The position numbers and the translations under genes are program-made. Positions 1 through 7,185 of a DNA stretch of 14,098 bases are shown here, one piece after another. Origin of the DNA: an uncultured bacterium (lineage in GTDB: Bacteria; Cyanobacteriota; Vampirovibrionia; Gastranaerophilales; Gastranaerophilaceae); contig CANAXK010000021.1 in NCBI GenBank assembly GCA_947365485.1, forward strand, positions 1 to 14,098, read 5' to 3'. The notes under the pieces were generated by a model, which did not search any database, was not told the origin of the DNA, and saw only the letters and a program-made list of their open reading frames with translations. The stretch's first letter is position 1. Every line of letters starts with the position of its first letter.

Positions 1-553
1 GGTTCTTTTTTCTGATATTCGCGGATTTACTTCTATGAGTGAAACAATGTCTGCCCAACAGGTATCAGAAATTCTTAATGAATACTTCACCGAGATGGAA
101 CCTATTATTACAAAATACAACGGGATTATTAATAAATTTATCGGTGATGCTGTTATGGCGATATTTGGTGAGCCGATTCAGGATAAGAGTCACGCTTCCA
201 ACGCTGTAAAATGTGGTTACGAAATGCTGCAAAAGGTTAAAGAACTCCAGAAAAAATGGGCTCTTGAGGGGAAACCGAAAATAGAAATCGGAATCGGAAT
301 CAACACCGGCGAGGTTTTTGTTGGTAACATTGGTTCAATCAATCGTATGGAATACACAGTAATCGGTGACACAGTAAACCTTGCAAGCCGTCTGGAGAGC
401 TATAACAAGATTTATAAAACTAAAATGTTAATCAGTTCTTCAACCTTTGAAGAAACAAAAGGAATTTTAGAAGTAATGAAGATTTCTGATGTCGAAATCC
501 GCGGTAAAGCCCATAAGATGGATATTTATGAGGTGTTGGGGGTAAATCAATAA
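1..553 (+). CDS. Class III adenylate/guanylate cyclase, C-terminal catalytic domain (5' end outside window)
   Basis: This is the 3' end of a nucleotide cyclase that makes a cyclic nucleotide, probably cAMP from ATP; the first full codon is at 2-4 and the gene begins before the window. The fragment is almost exactly the class III catalytic domain. Numbering from base 2, it opens with FSDIRGFT, giving the first metal aspartate at residue 5. KFIGDAVMAIFG supplies the adenine-contacting Lys45 and second metal Asp49, and YTVIGDTVNLASR supplies Thr119, Asn126 and Arg130. Lys with Thr, rather than Lys with Asp, at the purine-selecting positions is the class IIIb pattern of cyanobacterial CyaC-like enzymes, several of which respond to bicarbonate. 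The core residues are complete, so the domain should be active. Sensor domains (GAF, PAS, CHASE, receiver) would lie upstream and cannot be seen. recG follows 42 bp downstream on the same strand. Confidence 0.93.
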   Translation, partial: VLFSDIRGFTSMSETMSAQQVSEILNEYFTEMEPIITKYNGIINKFIGDAVMAIFGEPIQDKSHASNAVKCGYEMLQKVKELQKKWALEGKPKIEIGIGINTGEVFVGNIGSINRMEYTVIGDTVNLASRLESYNKIYKTKMLISSSTFEETKGILEVMKISDVEIRGKAHKMDIYEVLGVNQ

Positions 554-583
554 ACAACTCCCCCATTTTACCCCCAAATGTAG

Positions 584-589
584 TATAAT
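584..589 (+). promoter_or_regulatory. -10 box of recG, predicting a leaderless mRNA
   Basis: A perfect TATAAT lies at 584-589. With the last T as -7, +1 falls at 596, the A of the recG start codon. There is no purine-rich ribosome-binding sequence between 560 and 595 and no convincing -35 box (561-566 reads ccccat). The simplest reading is a transcript that begins at the ATG. Read-through from the cyclase gene is an alternative, as no terminator is visible in the 42-bp gap. Confidence 0.5.
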
Positions 590-595
590 TCTTGT

Positions 596-2962
596 ATGGA
601 AAATCTGGAGCAGATAAAAAAAGCCGTAGAAATCGAGGTTAAGTATAAATACATCAATATCAACGGGAAAACAAGGAGTTTTTCTTCGTTTATTTGCTCT
701 GAACTTAGAAAACAAATTAAAAACTCTAAAAACCCAAAGTGGCAAGTGCTTTTAGAACATTTTGAGCGGTATCAAATGGATACCTTGCCTCAACGTAAAA
801 AATCATTAGAAAGGCTTGTGAGTGTAATTAAAGCGGAGGTGGCTGGAGAGCCGGAAGTTAAGCCGGTTCATACCCAAACGACTCTGAAATCAGACGTTAT
901 GTACCTAAAAGGTGTTGGACCTAAGATTGCTTATATCCTGAATAAACTCGGGATTTACACCATTTCAGACCTGCTTTATTATTTTCCGCGAAAGCACGTT
1001 GATTATTCGAGTAGAACCAGAATTAGGGATTTAGAACCTGGAGTTACAACCACAATTTTTGGTACAATTCGCTCTGTAGAAGCGTTTACGACAAAAAATA
1101 ATCTCGGAGTGATTAAGGTTAAAATCTCTGATGGCTCGGGAAGTATTCATCTGAATTTCTTTTCTTCAAAAACAAATAAGTATACACAGGAGCGTATGAA
1201 ATCCCAGTTCCCGAAAGGTGCAGGGATTATGGTTTCCGGGCTTGTGAAGATTAATTCTTATGACGGGATGCCGACATTGGATAAACCGACTTATTCGATT
1301 ATGGAAGATGAGATTCTAAACTCCTCAAACATAAACCTCGCGCGCATTGTGCCAATTTATCCACTTAGTGAAAACCTGAACATAAAGACTCTTCGCCGTG
1401 CGATTTTTAATACGATCGAACTTTTTAAGAATGAGATTGAAACAGTTCTCCCCAAAAACATTATCGAAAAATATAACCTGCTAGAAAAGCGGTACGCTCT
1501 CGAGCAGATTCATTTCCCTAAAGACCAGGAATCTCTTGACCGTGCAAGGTTTACGCTTGTGTTTGAAGAGTTCTTCTTGATTCAACTTAGACTTGCTGCT
1601 TTGAGGGAAGAAAATAACAAAAACCTTTCTGCGATTCCTCTGGAAATCAAAAAAGACGGGCTTGTGATGAAGTTTATTGAGGGTTTGCCGTTCAAGCTTA
1701 CTGGCGCGCAACAAAGAGCGGTTAACGAAATTCTCGCGGACTTGAATTCTTCAAAACCAATGCAAAGGCTGCTTCAAGGTGATGTTGGAAGCGGTAAAAC
1801 TGTAGTTGCAACGATTATGCTTCTAGCTGCGATTGAAAATGGTTATCAGGCTGCAATTATGGCACCTACAGAAATTTTAGCCCAACAGCATTACAACAAT
1901 CTGATTAACTGGCTTACACCGCTTGGTTTGAGGGTGGAACTTTTCCTTGGCAGTATAGGTAAAAAACAGCGTGCGATATCAGAAACAAATCTGAGAAACG
2001 GGCAGGCTGATATTGCAGTCGGAACCCACGCTCTGATTCAGGATAGTATTGATTTTGCAAATCTTGGTGCGGTCGTAATCGATGAGCAGCACAGGTTTGG
2101 GGTGAAACAAAGAATCGCTCTCCGCAAAAAATCTCAAAACCCGCAAGTCTTAACTATGACTGCTACTCCGATTCCGAGAACCCTTGCAATTACGCTGAAT
2201 GGGGATTTAGATTTAACTATAATCGATGAACTTCCAAAAGGGCGGAAACCGATTCTTACGACAATGGCAAATTCTCGCAAACAAATCTCTGACCTCATAA
2301 GGCGCGAAGTCGAAGCCGGACGTCAGGCATACATTGTTTATCCACTTATTGAGGAGAGCGAAACTCTTTCTGCAAAAGCGGCTACGATTGAAAAAGAGCG
2401 TTGGCAAAACGAAATTTTCCCAGAGTTCAAAATCGGGCTTTTGCACGGAAAACTCAAAAACGATGAAAAAGATGATGTGATGAACAAGTTTAAGAACAAA
2501 GAGTTTGATATTCTTGTATCTACGACAGTTGTTGAGGTTGGGGTGGATGTTCCGAATGCGACTGTAATTGTGATAGAAAATGCCGAACGTTTCGGGCTTT
2601 CGCAGCTTCACCAGCTTCGAGGACGGGTTGGTAGAAGTGATTTGCAGTCTTATTGTATCTTATCATCTTCTACAAAATCTCAGGAAACGCGCGCTCGGCT
2701 TAATATTATGACTCAAACAAATGACGGGTTTGTAATCGCAGAGCAGGATTTGCAAATCCGAGGCCCGGGAGAGTTTTTAGGTACACGTCAGAGCGGGCTT
2801 CCGGATATGATTATTGCTGATATTGTAAACGATGCTAAAATCTTAGAGCTTGCGCGTGCTGAAGCTATTGAGTTTGTGAAAAACAATAATATTGATGATT
2901 ACCCGCTTCTTAAAGAAGCGAAGGGTTTGAACTTTGATGGTGATTTGTTTGGAGCAGGTTAG
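596..2962 (+). CDS. recG: ATP-dependent DNA helicase RecG
   Basis: RecG is an SF2 translocase that remodels stalled replication forks and branched recombination intermediates, driving fork regression and Holliday-junction migration. The 788-residue product shows the whole family layout. Residues 1-95 are an N-terminal extension absent from the roughly 690-aa enterobacterial protein but usual in cyanobacterial RecG. The wedge/OB region follows at about 96-260, with LKGVGPKIAYILNKLGI at 104-120. The helicase core has Walker A GDVGSGKT (395-402), DEQH box (496-499), TATPIPR (522-528), and motif VI QLRGRVGRS (673-681). The TRG-type segment RGPGEFLGTRQSG lies at 722-734. The start at 596 is the only one that keeps the extension intact; it has no ribosome-binding site, in keeping with the -10 box just upstream. 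A hairpin terminator follows the stop within 5 bp. Confidence 0.97.
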   Translation: MENLEQIKKAVEIEVKYKYININGKTRSFSSFICSELRKQIKNSKNPKWQVLLEHFERYQMDTLPQRKKSLERLVSVIKAEVAGEPEVKPVHTQTTLKSDVMYLKGVGPKIAYILNKLGIYTISDLLYYFPRKHVDYSSRTRIRDLEPGVTTTIFGTIRSVEAFTTKNNLGVIKVKISDGSGSIHLNFFSSKTNKYTQERMKSQFPKGAGIMVSGLVKINSYDGMPTLDKPTYSIMEDEILNSSNINLARIVPIYPLSENLNIKTLRRAIFNTIELFKNEIETVLPKNIIEKYNLLEKRYALEQIHFPKDQESLDRARFTLVFEEFFLIQLRLAALREENNKNLSAIPLEIKKDGLVMKFIEGLPFKLTGAQQRAVNEILADLNSSKPMQRLLQGDVGSGKTVVATIMLLAAIENGYQAAIMAPTEILAQQHYNNLINWLTPLGLRVELFLGSIGKKQRAISETNLRNGQADIAVGTHALIQDSIDFANLGAVVIDEQHRFGVKQRIALRKKSQNPQVLTMTATPIPRTLAITLNGDLDLTIIDELPKGRKPILTTMANSRKQISDLIRREVEAGRQAYIVYPLIEESETLSAKAATIEKERWQNEIFPEFKIGLLHGKLKNDEKDDVMNKFKNKEFDILVSTTVVEVGVDVPNATVIVIENAERFGLSQLHQLRGRVGRSDLQSYCILSSSTKSQETRARLNIMTQTNDGFVIAEQDLQIRGPGEFLGTRQSGLPDMIIADIVNDAKILELARAEAIEFVKNNNIDDYPLLKEAKGLNFDGDLFGAG

Positions 2963-2967
2963 AATAA

Positions 2968-2996
2968 AAAAGGCGGGGATGAAATCCCCGCCTTTT
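2968..2996. terminator. Bidirectional intrinsic terminator between recG and rubrerythrin
   Basis: A perfect 13-bp stem (2968-2980 with 2984-2996) encloses the three-base loop GAA. The GC-rich core is GGCGGGG/CCCCGCC. Runs of A on the left and T on the right become part of the stem and give a U-tract on either strand. It sits between two convergent genes and serves both. Confidence 0.93.
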
Positions 2997-3009
2997 CAAT
3001 AATTCCCAA

Positions 3010-3555
3010 TTATTTGCCGAAATATCTAGCAAGTAATCCATCAAATCCGCGTCCGTGGCGTGCTTCGTCTTTTGCCATTTCGTGAACTGTATCGTGGATA
3101 GCATCAAGACCTAATTCTTTAGCGCGTTTTGCGATTTGTAGTTTACCATCGCAAGCACCGAATTCAGCTTCTGCTCTAAGTTCAAGGTTCTTCTTAGTAG
3201 AGTTTGTAACAACTTCACCAAGTAGTTCTGCAAATCTTGAAGCGTGGTCAGCTTCTTCAAAAGCATATCTTTTGAAAGCTTCTGCAACTTCCGGATAGCC
3301 TTCTCTATCAGCTTGTCTAGCCATTGCAAGGTACATACCAACTTCTGTGCATTCGCCCATAAAGTTAGCTTTCAAACCTTCAAGGATTTCAGCGTCAACA
3401 TCTTTGGCGATGCCGATTCTGTGTTCGTCTGCGTAGTTTTTAGCGCCTTCTGCTACAAGTGAGAATGCTGATTTTGCTGCTGCGCAAACAGGACATTTTT
3501 CAGGTGCTTCACCTTCTGCTGTATAACCACATATAGTACATACGTATTTTGCCAT
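3010..3555 (-). CDS. Reverse rubrerythrin (N-terminal rubredoxin plus diiron domain), peroxide reductase
   Basis: A cytosolic non-haem iron protein that reduces hydrogen peroxide to water, and in some anaerobes also oxygen, with electrons from an NAD(P)H-linked reductase. The 181-residue product begins with a rubredoxin-like iron site, CTIC (Cys6, Cys9) and CPVC (Cys21, Cys24). The ferritin-like four-helix domain (about 50-180) follows, with ligand candidates Glu68, EEADH (Glu101, His104), the Glu129/Glu131 region and DEARH (Glu164, His167). Rubredoxin in front of the diiron domain, rather than behind it, defines the 'reverse' rubrerythrins of obligate anaerobes such as clostridia. The start follows an AAAGGA ribosome-binding sequence and a near-consensus promoter. 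The gene is downstream of ade on the same strand, 102 bp away, with no strong terminator between them, so some read-through is possible. It suggests an anaerobe exposed to oxygen. Confidence 0.93.
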   Translation of the reverse strand: MAKYVCTICGYTAEGEAPEKCPVCAAAKSAFSLVAEGAKNYADEHRIGIAKDVDAEILEGLKANFMGECTEVGMYLAMARQADREGYPEVAEAFKRYAFEEADHASRFAELLGEVVTNSTKKNLELRAEAEFGACDGKLQIAKRAKELGLDAIHDTVHEMAKDEARHGRGFDGLLARYFGK

Positions 3556-3586
3556 AATCTAATTCCTTTCTTCCTATTACGAACTG

Positions 3587-3615
3587 ATTATAGCACGAGT
3601 TTTTAAGCGATTCAA
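3587..3615 (-). promoter_or_regulatory. Promoter of the rubrerythrin gene
   Basis: Read on the minus strand: TTGAAT at 3615-3610, a 17-bp spacer, and TATAAT at 3592-3587, preceded by TGC (an extended -10). Predicted +1 is 3580, leaving a 24-nt leader with AAAGGA before the start codon. This is one of the best sigma-70-type promoters in the window and supports independent expression from ade. Confidence 0.85.
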
Positions 3616-3627
3616 TTGTAATTACAA
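3616..3627. promoter_or_regulatory. 12-bp palindrome TTGTAATTACAA at -41.5 of the rubrerythrin promoter
   Basis: A perfect inverted repeat abuts the -35 box. Its centre (3621.5) lies 41.5 bp upstream of the predicted +1, the classical class II activator position, although a repressor site is also possible. The protein that binds it is unknown; Fur/PerR, MarR/OhrR and Crp/Fnr families all bind AT-rich palindromes, and none of their consensus sites is matched exactly. Confidence 0.5.
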
Positions 3628-3657
3628 CGAAAATCTTATGACATTTTTCAAGATATT

Positions 3658-5382
3658 TTAGTTTATTTTTACCCCTGCACCCTCAAAAATATCAACAAAA
3701 TCAAACTTGTTCGTGTCAAACACACCCTTGTCAGTGACCTTTAACTCTGGAATCACAGGAAGCGAAAGGAATCCCATTGTCATGAACGGGTCTTCTAACT
3801 TGCAGCCGATTGAGTGCGCAGCCTGATTGAGTTCAGAACACTTTTTGACTACGTGGTCAAAATCCCGGTCAGACATAAGCCCTGCAATCGGAAGCGGAAG
3901 CTGGGAGATGATTTCACCATCTTTTACAACAACTTTTCCGCCCTGACATTTGATAAGCGCAACTGCTGCGGTGTACATGTCAGCGTCATTTGTGCCAATA
4001 ACAATCATGTTATGCGAATCATGTGCTACGGTTGAGGCGATAGCTCCGCATTTTAGGTTAAATCCTTTTACGAATCCTTTGCCGATGTTTCCGGTTGCTC
4101 GGTGACGCTCGATAACGCAGATTTTCAGAGTATCAGTTTCAGTGTTGCTTATTGCGTTTCCGTTTTCGATTTTAACTCTTGAGAACACTGATTTTGTAAT
4201 CAATTGGTGTGGAATAACTTCAAGCGCGCGAACTTCTTCGCTCTGGGCTGGGATTGCAAAATCTTCCGGGGTAATCCATTTTACGTTAACAGAGTTACGC
4301 ATAGAAAGCGCGCTATCTGATGATAAGTCTCTGCAAAGCTTTCCGTTCTCTACAACGATATTTCCGTTTTTGATAACAATATCCGGCTTGAATGTTTTCA
4401 TATCAGGCAGGATAAGTAAATCAGCCTTGTAACCCGGTGCGATAGCGCCTAAATCTTTGAGCCCGAAGTATTCTGCTGTGTTCAAGCTCGCAATCTGAAC
4501 AGCCTTAATCGGGTCGACTCCGGCTTCAACAGAGCGTCTAACCATTCCGTTAATATGTTCGACTAAATCAGAAGGATGGCGGTCGTCTGTTACAAAAATA
4601 CATTTGCGTGTGTTGCAGTTTTTAAGCACTGGTATAAGCGCGTCCAAATCCTTTGCTGCCGTGCCTTCACGAATCATGATATACATTCCGAGTCGAAGTT
4701 TTTCGATGGCTTCTTCAGGAGTTGTGCACTCGTGGTCAGATTTTACGCCGCTTGCTGCGTAAGCGCAAAGGTCTTTGCCATGAAGATACGGCGCGTGTCC
4801 GTCAATCCTTTTACCGCTTGATTTTGCAAGCTCAAGTTTTGCCATAACGTTGTTATCAAGGTTCAAAACCCCCGGATAATTCATCATCTCCGCAAGACCC
4901 AAAACCCACGGTTTGTCTATCAAAAGCGACAAATCGTAGCTGTTCAAATCAAAACCAGAAGTCTCAAACGGGGTTGCAGGAACGCAGGATGGAAGCATTG
5001 TGTAAACATCTATCGGTAGGTTTTTCACTGCTTCGTGCATAAAGCTTATCCCGTGCAAGCCAAGCACGTTAGAGATTTCGTGCGGGTCGCAGATTACGGT
5101 CGTTGTACCTGCCGGAAGCACAACTTTTGCAAACTCATTTGGAAGCATCATTGAGCTTTCCAAATGCACGTGACCATCAATAAATGACGGGGTGACGTAC
5201 GCGCCGTTGATGTCGATTTCTTTTTCACCTGAATAGTTTTCGCCAACTCCGGCAATGATTCCATCTTTTATTGCGATATCGCCCTTGTGAATCTCTTCTG
5301 ACAAAACATTCACTATGTTTGCGTTTTTGATAACTAAATCGGCTTTTTCCAAACCTCTTGCAACGTTAATTATATCTTGCAT
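3658..5382 (-). CDS. ade: Adenine deaminase
   Basis: Amidohydrolase that converts adenine to hypoxanthine and ammonia in purine salvage and nitrogen scavenging. The 574-residue length is normal for bacterial Ade. Visible metal and active-site elements are DGHVHLESSM (His71, His73), LAEMMN (Glu164), DGHAPYLHG (His196), KSDHE (His217) and TDDRHP (Asp266, Asp267). The C-terminal half carries the family segments AIASTVAHDSHNMIVIGTND and LPLPIAGLMSD, which distinguish it from other amidohydrolases. The start codon overlaps the last 13 bases of the 195-aa gene upstream, and AAAGGA precedes it at a good distance, so the two are translated from one mRNA and probably coupled. No purine riboswitch is visible. 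The stop is followed directly by the rubrerythrin promoter region without a convincing terminator. Confidence 0.96.
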   Translation of the reverse strand: MQDIINVARGLEKADLVIKNANIVNVLSEEIHKGDIAIKDGIIAGVGENYSGEKEIDINGAYVTPSFIDGHVHLESSMMLPNEFAKVVLPAGTTTVICDPHEISNVLGLHGISFMHEAVKNLPIDVYTMLPSCVPATPFETSGFDLNSYDLSLLIDKPWVLGLAEMMNYPGVLNLDNNVMAKLELAKSSGKRIDGHAPYLHGKDLCAYAASGVKSDHECTTPEEAIEKLRLGMYIMIREGTAAKDLDALIPVLKNCNTRKCIFVTDDRHPSDLVEHINGMVRRSVEAGVDPIKAVQIASLNTAEYFGLKDLGAIAPGYKADLLILPDMKTFKPDIVIKNGNIVVENGKLCRDLSSDSALSMRNSVNVKWITPEDFAIPAQSEEVRALEVIPHQLITKSVFSRVKIENGNAISNTETDTLKICVIERHRATGNIGKGFVKGFNLKCGAIASTVAHDSHNMIVIGTNDADMYTAAVALIKCQGGKVVVKDGEIISQLPLPIAGLMSDRDFDHVVKKCSELNQAAHSIGCKLEDPFMTMGFLSLPVIPELKVTDKGVFDTNKFDFVDIFEGAGVKIN

Positions 5383-5957
5383 ATTAATCCTTTGTGGTCA
5401 ACAAGTTTTGACAAATCTTCTGACTTCAAAACTTCATCAATCTTTTCTTTAAAAGTTTCTGCATCTTTGGTAATCAATTCTTTTGGTAGCAGAATGTCTG
5501 TATTATTTTTTGATTCCACAAACCCTTTGTTTATGGTCAAAAACTCTTTGTACATTTCAAGAACTTCTAAAATTCCTGCGTCAAACTGGAAGTTTTCACC
5601 AAGAAAATATTTCATATCCTTTGGAAAGAGTTCCAAAAACTTAATCATGAACTCTGTTTCAGCCGTGTTTTCTTCTTCACTGTATTCTTTTCCGAGACAG
5701 TGGTTATTCAGAATCTCCTGCTCTGGCTGTTCCTTAATGTATGCAGCCCACATCAAGCAGCCGATGTAGAATCCGAGGTTGTTATAAAAAAGCTCAAGAA
5801 TCTTTTTGTAATACTGTCTGAATCTCAGCTTCTTCTGTGAAAGATTTTTGAACCTGTTGATATCAGCGTACAAATATTCGATAGTCCCGCCAAACGCCAG
5901 AATATAAGGCGCAAACCCCGGGTCAAATTCTAAGCCTTTTGTTGTTGTCGTTGTCAT
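5370..5957 (-). CDS. Unrecognised 195-aa protein, co-transcribed with adenine deaminase
   Basis: I do not recognise this family. The product is soluble-looking and helix-rich. It begins with a short Thr run (MTTTTTK, encoded by ACA/ACG repeats), then has aromatic-rich helices around residues 15-75, including FYNNLGFYIGCLMWAAY, which is amphipathic rather than a clear membrane span. The C-terminal half is acidic and Lys/Glu-rich. There are few cysteines and no recognisable catalytic motif. The start is well supported by GGGGAG (5969-5964) six bases upstream. It is the first gene of a two-gene operon, overlapping ade by 13 bp, which suggests a role tied to adenine deaminase or simply shared control. 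A 30-bp palindrome covers its promoter. The gene is real on context; its function is unknown. Confidence 0.8.
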   Translation of the reverse strand: MTTTTTKGLEFDPGFAPYILAFGGTIEYLYADINRFKNLSQKKLRFRQYYKKILELFYNNLGFYIGCLMWAAYIKEQPEQEILNNHCLGKEYSEEENTAETEFMIKFLELFPKDMKYFLGENFQFDAGILEVLEMYKEFLTINKGFVESKNNTDILLPKELITKDAETFKEKIDEVLKSEDLSKLVDHKGLICKI

Positions 5958-5963
5958 AAATAT

Positions 5964-5969
5964 CTCCCC
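5964..5969 (-). promoter_or_regulatory. Ribosome-binding site of the 195-aa gene
   Basis: GGGGAG on the minus strand, six bases before the ATG at 5957. It is the most GC-rich stretch in an otherwise AT-only leader and fixes the start codon. Confidence 0.75.
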
Positions 5970-5980
5970 GAAATATTATT

Positions 5981-6010
5981 TATATTATTTTAGTGTACTA
6001 AAATAATATA
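5981..6010. repeat. 30-bp near-perfect palindrome over the ade-operon promoter (candidate operator)
   Basis: Two 14-bp arms (5981-5994 and 5997-6010) pair without a mismatch around a two-base centre. The core is TTTAGT-GT-ACTAAA and the outer parts are A/T only. It spans the end of the -35 box, the whole spacer and the -10, which is where a repressor would act. It lacks a GC core and a clean U-tract, so a terminator for the AAA+ gene is less likely, although it begins 6 bp after that gene's stop. Confidence 0.6.
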
Positions 6011-6015
6011 GTCAA
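5987..6015 (-). promoter_or_regulatory. Promoter of the 195-aa gene/ade operon
   Basis: On the minus strand: TTGACT at 6015-6010, a 17-bp spacer, and TAAAAT at 5992-5987; predicted +1 is about 5980. The -35 box begins immediately after the stop codon of the AAA+ gene (6018-6016). The spacer and -10 are wholly inside a large palindrome. Confidence 0.75.
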
Positions 6016-7185
6016 TTATGGTTTTGTTGGAATTTCAAGTTCGCCGTCAGAAAGCTTTAATGAATCATAGGCTCGTTTTAGATAATCAAACTTAAACCCG
6101 TTCTCTTTGCCTTCAACTTTGTCATTCAGGTGGTAACCTTTTGCGTCATTAATAATGAATTCTAGATTTCTAAAAGACCATTTTCTTTCTGCCATGTCCC
6201 GGGCTAAGTCTTGCAAATGTTTTTCGTTATCACTGATAAACTTATCTTTGTCTTTAATCTTGTTAAGGTTCATTTTCAAGGCTTCATACAGACATTCCGA
6301 ATCAGGATACGGTACTTCTGTAAGGTTTTGAAACCGGCTCATTGCTGCCCTGTCAAGACCGTTATTTTTAGGTGAAATGTTTGTTGTCCCGATGATTGTA
6401 ACATTCGGCGTTTTTTCTTTGAGGATTTCAAGGTAATTAAGAAATACAGAACGCTCTTCTAAAATAGATACCCAATGAGTGCCTATGCTTGAGTTTGCAA
6501 CTTTATCAGCCGGTGAAACCATTGCATCTATTTCATTAAACACTACAACATATTTTTTATCGGGATTCTTTTTAGCAGTTTTTTCTATGTTAACAAATAC
6601 TTTTTTTATGTTGTCAACGCCTTCTCCAGCCCAAATTGAGTTAATGTCAGAATGCATTATTTCCATATATTCTGCATCTATGGATTTTGCAAAGATTTTT
6701 GCAAAATACGATTTCCCAACTCCGGGAGGTCCATATAAGAGAAGCCTGTTTGAGGTCATAGGCTCTCCTGTCTCCGATAGGATTTTTTGGTTTGCATTCA
6801 TAATATTTATTTGCTTTTGAAGCAGGGCTTTTAAATCCTTGTTTATGCTCTTGCAACTTTCCATTGTTGGAACATTGGCTTTCTCCTTAAGCGACTCAAA
6901 TTTCCTGAGTATAGCCGGCATATGATTATTTTTTTTCTTTGTTATATCCAAACCAACTTTTAGATATACCAAAAATGCAATGCTAAGTAGCGTAAGCGCT
7001 TGAATGCCATCAAGTATTACTTGACGCTCGTTTTGCTCAACAACTTTTTGAAAAAAATCCATTTCTGAATGAATACTCTCTGCCTGTTTTCTGACTAATG
7101 GATTGAACTTTTCATGCTTGTTGTTTTTGAAGCTTGGATATATGTAGCTGGCTTGTGATAAATTATTTGTCTTTCTTATCTTCAT
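6016..7185 (-). CDS. Membrane-anchored AAA+ ATPase with variant Walker B (Asn for Asp)
   Basis: The 389-residue product has one predicted membrane span (about 58-78, IQALTLLSIAFLVYLKV) and a C-terminal classical AAA domain. Visible elements are Walker A GPPGVGKS (152-159), a pore-loop-like SIWAGEGVDNI (183-193), Walker B VVVFNEID (213-220), sensor 1 GTTN (266-269), and LDRAAMSRF (277-285) with the arginine-finger candidates. Walker B normally reads DE; here it is Asn217-Glu218. The catalytic glutamate is kept, so hydrolysis may persist with altered magnesium binding. One N-terminal span followed by an AAA domain recalls Msp1-, spastin- or Bcs1-like layouts, but no protease domain follows, so it is not FtsH. 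The start overlaps the upstream 111-aa gene by 23 bp. Function and substrate are unknown; acting on membrane proteins is an inference from topology. Confidence 0.87.
   Translation of the reverse strand: MKIRKTNNLSQASYIYPSFKNNKHEKFNPLVRKQAESIHSEMDFFQKVVEQNERQVILDGIQALTLLSIAFLVYLKVGLDITKKKNNHMPAILRKFESLKEKANVPTMESCKSINKDLKALLQKQINIMNANQKILSETGEPMTSNRLLLYGPPGVGKSYFAKIFAKSIDAEYMEIMHSDINSIWAGEGVDNIKKVFVNIEKTAKKNPDKKYVVVFNEIDAMVSPADKVANSSIGTHWVSILEERSVFLNYLEILKEKTPNVTIIGTTNISPKNNGLDRAAMSRFQNLTEVPYPDSECLYEALKMNLNKIKDKDKFISDNEKHLQDLARDMAERKWSFRNLEFIINDAKGYHLNDKVEGKENGFKFDYLKRAYDSLKLSDGELEIPTKP

Noticed and set aside
3636..3657. Terminator between ade and the rubrerythrin gene
   Set aside because: The only hairpin (ATCTT/AAGAT) is 5 bp with no GC core; too weak to call.
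5377..5769. 130-codon plus-strand open frame opposite the 195-aa gene
   Set aside because: Antisense shadow: no ribosome-binding site or promoter, and the minus-strand gene is supported by promoter, ribosome-binding site and operon structure.
5937..5957. ACA/ACG repeat at the start of the 195-aa gene as a phase-variable tract
   Set aside because: It is in-frame trinucleotide repetition of only five Thr codons with mixed ACA/ACG; slippage would not shift the frame.
5958..6015. Adenine or guanine riboswitch upstream of the ade operon
   Set aside because: The 58-bp gap has only a promoter, a palindrome and a ribosome-binding site; it is too short and lacks the three-way-junction core sequences.
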